DNA from: Neocallimastix lanati (nom. inval.)
Taxonomy: Eukaryota > Neocallimastigomycota > Neocallimastigomycetes > Neocallimastigales > Neocallimastigaceae
Direction of reading: 5' to 3'
Assembly (NCBI GenBank): GCA_016946835.1
Contig: JACVTC010000007.1
Location: 1-64,000, forward strand
DNA length: 64,000 bases
Part shown: positions 57,733 to 64,000 of the stretch, piece by piece
Layout: every line of letters starts with the position of its first letter
How positions within the stretch are numbered: position 1 is the stretch's first letter
Notes under the pieces: generated by a model
Told to the model about the DNA's origin: nothing
Databases searched by the model: none
Seen by the model: only the letters and a program-made list of their open reading frames with translations
Program-made: the position numbers and the translations under genes

Positions 57733-58488
57733 TTAAAGTATCCTTTTTAGCTTTTTTTTATTACAGCAACCACAGATACAACATAAAAATATTGAAAAAG
57801 CTAAGGTTAACAAGAAAGCAAAAGTAGTAATTGCAGAATTTATTGTGCCATCGGAATTACTAGGACCTAAATCTTATATTAAGCACTTTCCTCTACCACA
57901 TATTTTTGAAGAACATTCATTATCATTTTTGCATGTATCGTATCTTGCTTTACCACAGTACATATAAGAACCTTTTTTTCTTAAAAGACCTGGTGAAGTA
58001 TATATATCGTCACACTGTGTTACAGGGGCGTTTTCATTACAAACACACCAATTATTCATACATTTACCATATAAACATTGCGTGTTCGTAGTACAATTAT
58101 ATGAAAAACAGGCATTATTATTACAAAATAAATTGGAGTCGGATTCATTTTTTTCAAATGTTTAAATAATATATAAATAATATATAAAGAAATATTTCCA
58201 TTTTTATCCGGAATTTCGATAAAAAGTTTAGAATATTGATAATCCATATATGCACAAATATCATTTTTACAGTAATGGCTAATATAATATTCATCATAAA
58301 TACCTAAAACATCATCTTTAGTTCTTATATTAGAATCTTTGTATAAATATATAAAATCCTCTTTTTTTTTTTTTTTTTTTTTCGAAATTAGTAATATTTT
58401 CATAAGTATATATTATTTTATTATTTAAATCGAAAGTACTAATAATTTTAACAATAAAAGAAACTATAAAAAGAACATATTTAAACAT
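57733..58488 (-). pseudogene. Cys-rich single-pass membrane protein, broken relative of the protein at 43349-44248
   Basis: From the ATG at 58488: signal peptide-like MFKYVLFIVSFIVKIIS, then a poly-Lys tract (18 A/T at about 58363-58382) where the frame changes, then an ectodomain part with YCKNDICAYMDYQYSKLFIE. A second shift at a short tandem repeat (about 58165-58190) leads to CNNNACFSYNCTTNTQCLYG and the frame 58059-57874 with CKNDNECSSKICGRGKCLI. A TAA at 57874-57876 follows. The same frame then continues DLGPSNSDGTINSAITTFAF with a membrane segment (FAFLLTLAFSIFLCCICGCC) and a basic tail KKKLKRIL to a TAA at 57733-57735. The layout (signal, Cys-rich modules, one membrane span, basic tail) matches the intact protein at 43349-44248. 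Confidence 0.7.
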
Positions 58489-59561
58489 TGTTATTATCCA
58501 ATATAATAAAATTTCTAAAAAATATATTAAACAAAACAATCCATTTAAGGCAAATAGAATAGAATAAATATTTCATAAGATATCAGTATAATTAAGCCTG
58601 AAATAAATTTAAGAAATACAAATATTTCTACTAGTACGATAATTGGTCAAACCCGTAATTAAATGGCTGAAATATTATTATAAAATATATTTTAATATAG
58701 GTATAAAAAAATTATTATATGATTAACTAGTCAAAATTTATTAAAATATATTTATGTAATTTTTTTTTTATAAAGCTATATATATAGTAGAAAACTCTGA
58801 ATCTGAAAAAGTATTCCAAAAAAAAAAAAATTAATTTAAATACAATATATCAATATTTTGACTGTATTTATTTAGTATAATTTGATTATTGTTTGTTGAA
58901 TAGTATGTTTTTATAATTTTAAAATGATATTAATTCTATATTTTTATAATAATAAATATTATTGCATGTAATTTAAACAGATTTTCAGAATTTTAGAATA
59001 TTAAAATAAATATTTATATAAAATTAATAATTCATTCTAAGGCTTTAATTATGAAAAAGTTGTCATTAATTATTATTATTTTTTCAAAAAAAAACTGAAT
59101 ATAATAAGTATAATTGGAATTTAAATATTGAAATACGAATTTTTATACCTTGTCTTGACGAAAATAATAGCTAAACTAGTTCTAAATATTGCTTCAGTAA
59201 AGAAAGATAATAATCCAATAATTAAATATGTAATTAAGTATTTATAAATATTATTTTATATTTCTTTAAGACCTTTAAAATTTATTTCTTTTTAATTTTT
59301 ACATTATATTATATAATTGTTTAAAATATAATATTATTATTAATTTTGGTAATATTTTTTTAAAAGAATATTAAATACCAGATCATAAAAAACACTTAAT
59401 ATATCACAGAGTCTATTTATCAATATAGGTAAAGAAAAAAAAAATAAATAAAATAAAATAGAAAATTTAAACTCTAATAGAAATAATACAAAAGTCTTTT
59501 TTATTAACAAACCTGTATGATTCAAAATAATTAATTCTTTTACTTGGTCTTACCTTTTTTT

Positions 59562-59618
<57 letters not shown>

Positions 59619-60096
59619 AATTCTTGTGAAAAAAAATAAAATATAATAAATTGTTTGATAATATATATATTTTAATTATTAATACTAAAGAATATAAAAT
59701 ATTTATTATAATAATAAAAAAATAATAAGTTTTAAAATATTTATATTAATATTTATCTTTATTTTTTTATTTAATTTTTATTATCTAATTTTTTTTTTTA
59801 AACTCTAAGAAAAAAAAAAAAATAAAAAAATAAAATAATATGAAATAAAATAAAATTTTATTTTCTAATTTTTTTTTTTTTAAACTCGAAGAAAAAAAAA
59901 AAAAAAACATAAAATAAAATAAAATAAAATAAAATAAATGAATAAATAATGAGATTTTTATCAATATATATAAATATTATCAATATATATAAATATTATC
60001 AATATATATATTTTCTATTTTTTATATATTTTTATTATTATAAAGGTTATTTCATTTATATATTGTAAATTATATGTATGTTTTACATTTTATTTT

Positions 60097-60127
<31 letters not shown>

Positions 60128-61719
60128 ATTTTAATTTTAATTTTAATTTTAATTTTATCTATATCATATATAATTATATATTAATTATAAAAATAAATTA
60201 AATTATTTAGAAAAAAAGAAATATTTTAGGATTACCCCAAAGTATAAAAAAAAAATCAATTAATAAAATAACATAAAATTATTAGAAAATTAACTTTTTT
60301 TTTTTTTGTGTGTATGTTTTTTTTTAAGAAAAAATAATATAAATTAACTTTTTTTTTTTTGTATACAAGTAATGTTCATTACCATATGAACTTTTTTTTT
60401 CTGAATTTATTTTTACAATTTATTTTTTGAATAGTAACTTTTTATTTCACATTTTACTCTTTAAAAAAATAAATAAAAGTTTCAAAGTTTCTTAAAATAT
60501 GTTGCGGTTATTAAATAAAAATTTTTTTTTTTTTATTTCACATTTTACTCTTTAAAAAATAAATGAAAGTTTCTTAAAACATTTTGCGGTCATAAAATAA
60601 AAATAAAAATAAAAAAATAAAAAAATAAAAAAAAAAAATAAATAAAAATTTTTATTCAAGTAAACTTAAAGTATGAATTGAAATTGTATTATCATTGGTT
60701 GAAATAAATTAAAAAAACCATAAGAATTCTTTTTTAATTTTAATAATTATTAACTTTATTTTATAATAAAAATAAAAATTTTTTATTTTAAAAATTTTTT
60801 TTTTTTAAACTTTTAATTATATTTTTTATTAAAAAATTAAAAAACACAATTTATTTTAAAATATAATTTATTAAAATATTATAAATATTTTTAAAAAATT
60901 AATTTGTTTTTAAATTTGAAAAACATTTGTAATATAGATTTTATTATAATTAAATATTACTTTCTTTTATTTACTATGAATTATATTCATTTTTTATTTT
61001 ATTACATACCAATTATATATTTATTTACATACTAATTATATATTGATTTACATATTAATTATATATTTATTTAAATACTAATATAATATTTATTTAAAAT
61101 CAAAGTTCAAAAATTCACTGTTCAAAATATAATTATTTCAATTATATTAATTTATTGATTAGTAAATTAATAATAAATTTAAAAAAAAAAAAATATTAAA
61201 TAAGATTAAATAATTTGTTTAAAAGAATTATTAAAATATTTAATAATTATTAACATATTATTAGTTATCTTTTTTTTTTTTTTTCTTTATATAGATAAGA
61301 ATTGTGGATTATTTTTATATATTTAAATAATTATATTTGTAATTTTTTTTTTTTTTTTTTATTTTTTTTAAAGTATATTAATTATTTTATATAAATAGTT
61401 TTATTTTTCCTGAAATTTTAAAAATATTAAATTTTATAAAATATAGTTGTTTGAATAAATTTAATATATAAATAATTTTATAATTTAATATTACAGGTAA
61501 TAAAAATAATTAATAAATTTATAAATAATATATAAATAATATTCAAATATTAGTGTACTTTATTTTATTATATTTTGATAATTAAATAAAATATTATAAA
61601 ATAAAATAATTATTTCTATAAAATGAAAATCAAACCAAAGTTTAATAATATTGTATATATATATTTCTTTTTTATCTATTTATTTTGTAGGAATATAGTA
61701 AAGTAAAAATAAAAATAAA
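58489..61719. other. AT-rich gene-free stretch
   Basis: Only homopolymers (poly-T of about 55 at 59564-59617), (AAAT)-type runs, three copies of TATCAATATATATAAATAT (about 59959-60010), and a duplicated block of about 95 bases with TCACATTTTACTCTTTAAAAAA and TTGCGGT (about 60448-60516 and 60537-60605). No gene found. Confidence 0.55.
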
Positions 61720-61866
61720 ATGGATAAACACTTCTATATTCGACTTTTCATATTTGTTATATTTTTATTAAGTTTTATTATTGGAATTATTAAATTAATA
61801 TTAACATGTGTAAAAAAAAGTAAATACAAAAATAATATTCGAAAGCAAGAAAATGGTCAATATTAA
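61720..61866 (+). CDS. Possible 48-residue single-span membrane protein
   Basis: A short frame: MDKHFYIRLFIFVIFLLSFI begins it, one hydrophobic span covers residues 7-31, and a Lys/Asn-rich hydrophilic tail ends at a TAA. It stands out because the tail is charged and not simply A/T-homopolymeric, and an AAAATAAAATGG context precedes the ATG. A TTTTGTAG just upstream could be a splice acceptor, so it may be a terminal exon. No homology recognised; chance is not excluded. Confidence 0.3.
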   Translation: MDKHFYIRLFIFVIFLLSFIIGIIKLILTCVKKSKYKNNIRKQENGQY

Positions 61867-61904
61867 AATAACTTTATAAATATTTAACGAGGAATATATA
61901 TAAT

Positions 61905-62118
61905 TTTAAAATGACCAACTATTTCTTTACATCTATTATTAGTATTTACTCCAAATAAAAATTTCAAAATATATTAAATATAACTCCACTTTAAAATAAT
62001 ATATAAATATTTTTAAAATGACCAACTATTTCTTTACATCTATTATTAGTATTTACTCCAAATAAAAATTTCAAAATATATTAAATATAACTCCACTTTA
62101 AAATAATATAAATATTAA
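61905..62118. repeat. Tandem duplication of 107 bp
   Basis: ATGACCAACTATTTCTTTAC and the following sequence (containing CTCCACTTTAAAATAATATA) occur at 61911 and again at 62018, essentially identical. Confidence 0.95.
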
Positions 62119-63046
62119 TAATTTATAGTATATATTAAACTTGACTTATAAAATAGTAAAATACAAAAAAAAAAAAAAAAAAAAAAAATATTATTTATGA
62201 TAAATATAATATTTTAAAATGTGATAATTTATTTATTTTATCTTAAATTTATTTCTCTTTATACATATTAAATTTTGACATTCAGTAAAACTCAATTTTT
62301 ACTTGAATAAATTTATAATTTATTTATGAAAAATAAATAAATTTGATTTAAAAATATATTTACAAATAATATTTAAAAATAAGCTAATAATAAAAATAAT
62401 AATAAATACAATAATAAAATCGATAATAACAATAACTCTAGTAATAAAAAAATATATATCTGGAATATATATTTTTTTTAAAAAAAAAAAAAAAAGATAC
62501 ATATAAATAAAAAGAATATAAATAATATGAAATAAATATAAAATAAATATAAATTAAATATATAATAAAAATTTAATAATTATTAAATAAAAATAAAATA
62601 AATGAAGGAGAGTTGCATTTCGGAACATTGGCTTTATATGAAATTTAAATAAATTTATATATAACCCCTTAAATTATATTAAATAAATAAATATTTAATT
62701 TTAAAGATATATTTTAATGTTTTTTTTTTTTTTTTTTGTTAAAATAAAGATAAAATAATATTTAATAATATTTAATTTTAAAGAAAAAAAGGTTTAAGAG
62801 AAATTGTTTTTGAAGTTTAAAATTTAAAAAAAAAAAAAAAAAAAAATTAACACATTTGTATTTATTTACAATCATTTAAAAAAAAAGAAATAAAAATGTG
62901 GTGCGTTAAATTACAAATTAATTTTTATTTATAAGTCACCCTTCGAAATAAAATCCATTCAAAATAAATATGTAATAAATATATATAATAAATATGTAAT
63001 AAAAAATTAAAATTAATAAATTAATTATTTTAATATATTTAAAATT

Positions 63047-63089
<43 letters not shown>

Positions 63090-63470
63090 TGAATATATAT
63101 ATATATACGGATCATAATAATATTATTTTAAATTATATAAATAAAATAAAAATATGTAAAGCAAAACTCTCATTTTTAAAATTTTGCCTTATTATTAATT
63201 TTTTTTAATGTTAATTAAATATATTTTGTTATTTATAATTTAATAGTCCAAAAAACTATAAGACGATTAATATTTCATAATTTGTCTTAACTTCAAACCA
63301 AAGAATCTTTAACTTTCTTCAATTTTTATACTGAAAGAATATTAAAGAAGTTATTATTAATAATTAAAAAAAAAATAATTATTTTTTTTCTTTTTTTCTT
63401 TTTTTTTTTTTCTTCTTCTTTTTTTTGCAAAATGAGTTGAAGTATGAGTCGAACCTATGAAATAATGGTC
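62119..63470. other. AT-rich stretch
   Basis: Poly-A at about 62165-62188, poly-T at about 63050-63086, C/T-rich tract at about 63378-63426. Contains an isolated MITE-end-like motif at 62607-62621. No gene. Confidence 0.5.
62607..62621. mobile_element. Isolated copy of a MITE terminus
   Basis: GGAGAGTTGCATTTC is identical to 15 bases of the reverse-complemented right end of the MITE at 35619-35831. The opposite end was not found within several hundred bases, so this is either a solo remnant or chance. Confidence 0.35.
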
Positions 63471-63479
63471 ATGGACAAG

Positions 63480-64000
63480 TTAACTTAAACAATAGATCAT
63501 GGTTCTAACTTCACTAACGGAAGACCTCGTTCCACTTCTTGACACAAACTCTACAGTTTCCTTTATCTACTTGACATCCGTAAACGTCCTTGGTCGTCTA
63601 TTGCAATGGACTTTAATACTGGTCTACCTAAATCTAACTAATGGTTTCACCTGTGTTTTTGTGGTTACTGATTGCTTAACCAATGATATGTCATTTGATT
63701 CCCTTTCCCAAATGTTCCTTCTGTCTCTGATACTGTTTCCTGCATTCCTCAACAACCCTATTTTCCACTTCTACTTCCTGATGATATTCTCTCCGGTAGA
63801 GGGACTTAATTCACTTTTTAAATATTTAGACTGCTGTCTGTAAAAGGACTTAGTATTACTTTAAAATTTTTTCTTCTCCATTCCATCATCAAAACTGACG
63901 AATTAACGGAGAAAGTAATTGAAAGGATATCCACTTTCTGAAGCATCATGGGAACCTGAAGAAAACCCTAACTATTCTGAACTTCTTGAAGAATTCAATA
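63480..64000 (+). mobile_element. Chromovirus (Ty3/gypsy) integrase core joined to a chromodomain, degraded, runs off the window
   Basis: Plus strand, changing frames: HKLYSF...LLDIRKRPWSSIAMDFNTGL (family: HKPYGLLxPLPIPxRPWxSIxMDFIxGLP), then GFTCVFVVTDCLTND (ILVVVDRLTK), then PDDILSGRGT followed by a stop (PDxIISDRGTQF), then FHHQN...INGESN (YHPQTDGQTERVN), and at 63922-63999 an undamaged KGYPLSEASWEPEENPNYSE then LLEEFN, a typical chromodomain. The second catalytic Asp of the DDE triad is Gly here (GGT at 63795). The usual stretch of 100 or more residues between ERVN and the chromodomain is missing, so a deletion joined them. Higher G+C than the flanks. Confidence 0.85.

Noticed and set aside
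63440-63465. GGTTCGACTC on the minus strand, similar to a tRNA B box
   Set aside because: No matching A box, anticodon stem or acceptor stem around it; it belongs to the chromovirus remnant region.

Overview
The window looks like nuclear DNA of an anaerobic gut fungus (Neocallimastigomycota: Neocallimastix, Piromyces, Anaeromyces type). This is inferred from several signs: extreme A+T content with deserts of poly-A, poly-T and AAT-type microsatellites; short islands of coding sequence with clearly higher G+C; a rumen-bacterial type (domain-permuted) GH3 beta-glucosidase carrying a eukaryotic signal-peptide exon and a GT-AG intron; a CBM18 (hevein-like) chitin-binding protein; large ankyrin proteins; an AAA-ATPase-like/PD-(D/E)xK protein; and relics of copia and chromovirus (Ty3/gypsy) retrotransposons. 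Another very AT-rich eukaryote such as a dictyostelid is less likely, given the CBM18 and GH3 genes. No rRNA, tRNA or CRISPR array was found.

Layout. 0-6.6 kb: an unrecognised broken ORF, then a 1494-residue secreted protein (S/T-rich core, bulb-type lectin-like C-terminal half), then a decayed partial paralogue of it and a perfect 44-bp palindrome. 9.3-14.8 kb: two paralogous ankyrin-like genes facing each other, with an eight-copy satellite of about 285 bp between them. 17.6-19.1 kb: a G+C island and a minus-strand copia polymerase relic. 20.4-25.7 kb: a truncated duplicate and then a broken AAA-ATPase-like/PD-(D/E)xK gene whose 3' end has been amplified as a 0.4-kb tandem array. 26.3-27.3 kb: a CBM18 pseudogene. 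29.9-30.6 kb: an unknown gene relic. 32.4-34.6 kb: short tandem arrays ending in a copia RNase H tail with its polypurine tract and LTR. 35.6 kb: a 213-bp MITE with long terminal inverted repeats and a 9-bp target duplication. 36-40.6 kb: three broken minus-strand genes, the last (38.8-40.6 kb) compositionally foreign and unidentified. 43.3-44.2 kb: an intact Cys-rich single-pass membrane protein, with a broken relative at 57.7-58.5 kb. 46.6-49.3 kb: the GH3 gene. 49.8-52.7 kb: a 19-repeat ankyrin protein with a decayed extension. 53.2 kb: a 520-bp heptanucleotide satellite. 54 kb (minus) and 63.5-64 kb (plus): chromovirus pol pieces.

Only four long reading frames look intact or nearly so: the lectin-like secreted protein, the 382-residue ankyrin-like protein, the Cys-rich membrane protein and the 799-residue ankyrin protein. 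The GH3 frame is intact over its catalytic domains but has a TAA between the signal exon and the domains. Most other coding matter is broken by single-base frameshifts, several of them in homopolymers, so some breaks may be assembly errors. The common theme is surface and secretion (signal peptides, lectin, chitin binding, Cys-rich ectodomains, cellulose/cellobiose use), with gene birth and decay driven by tandem duplication and transposons.
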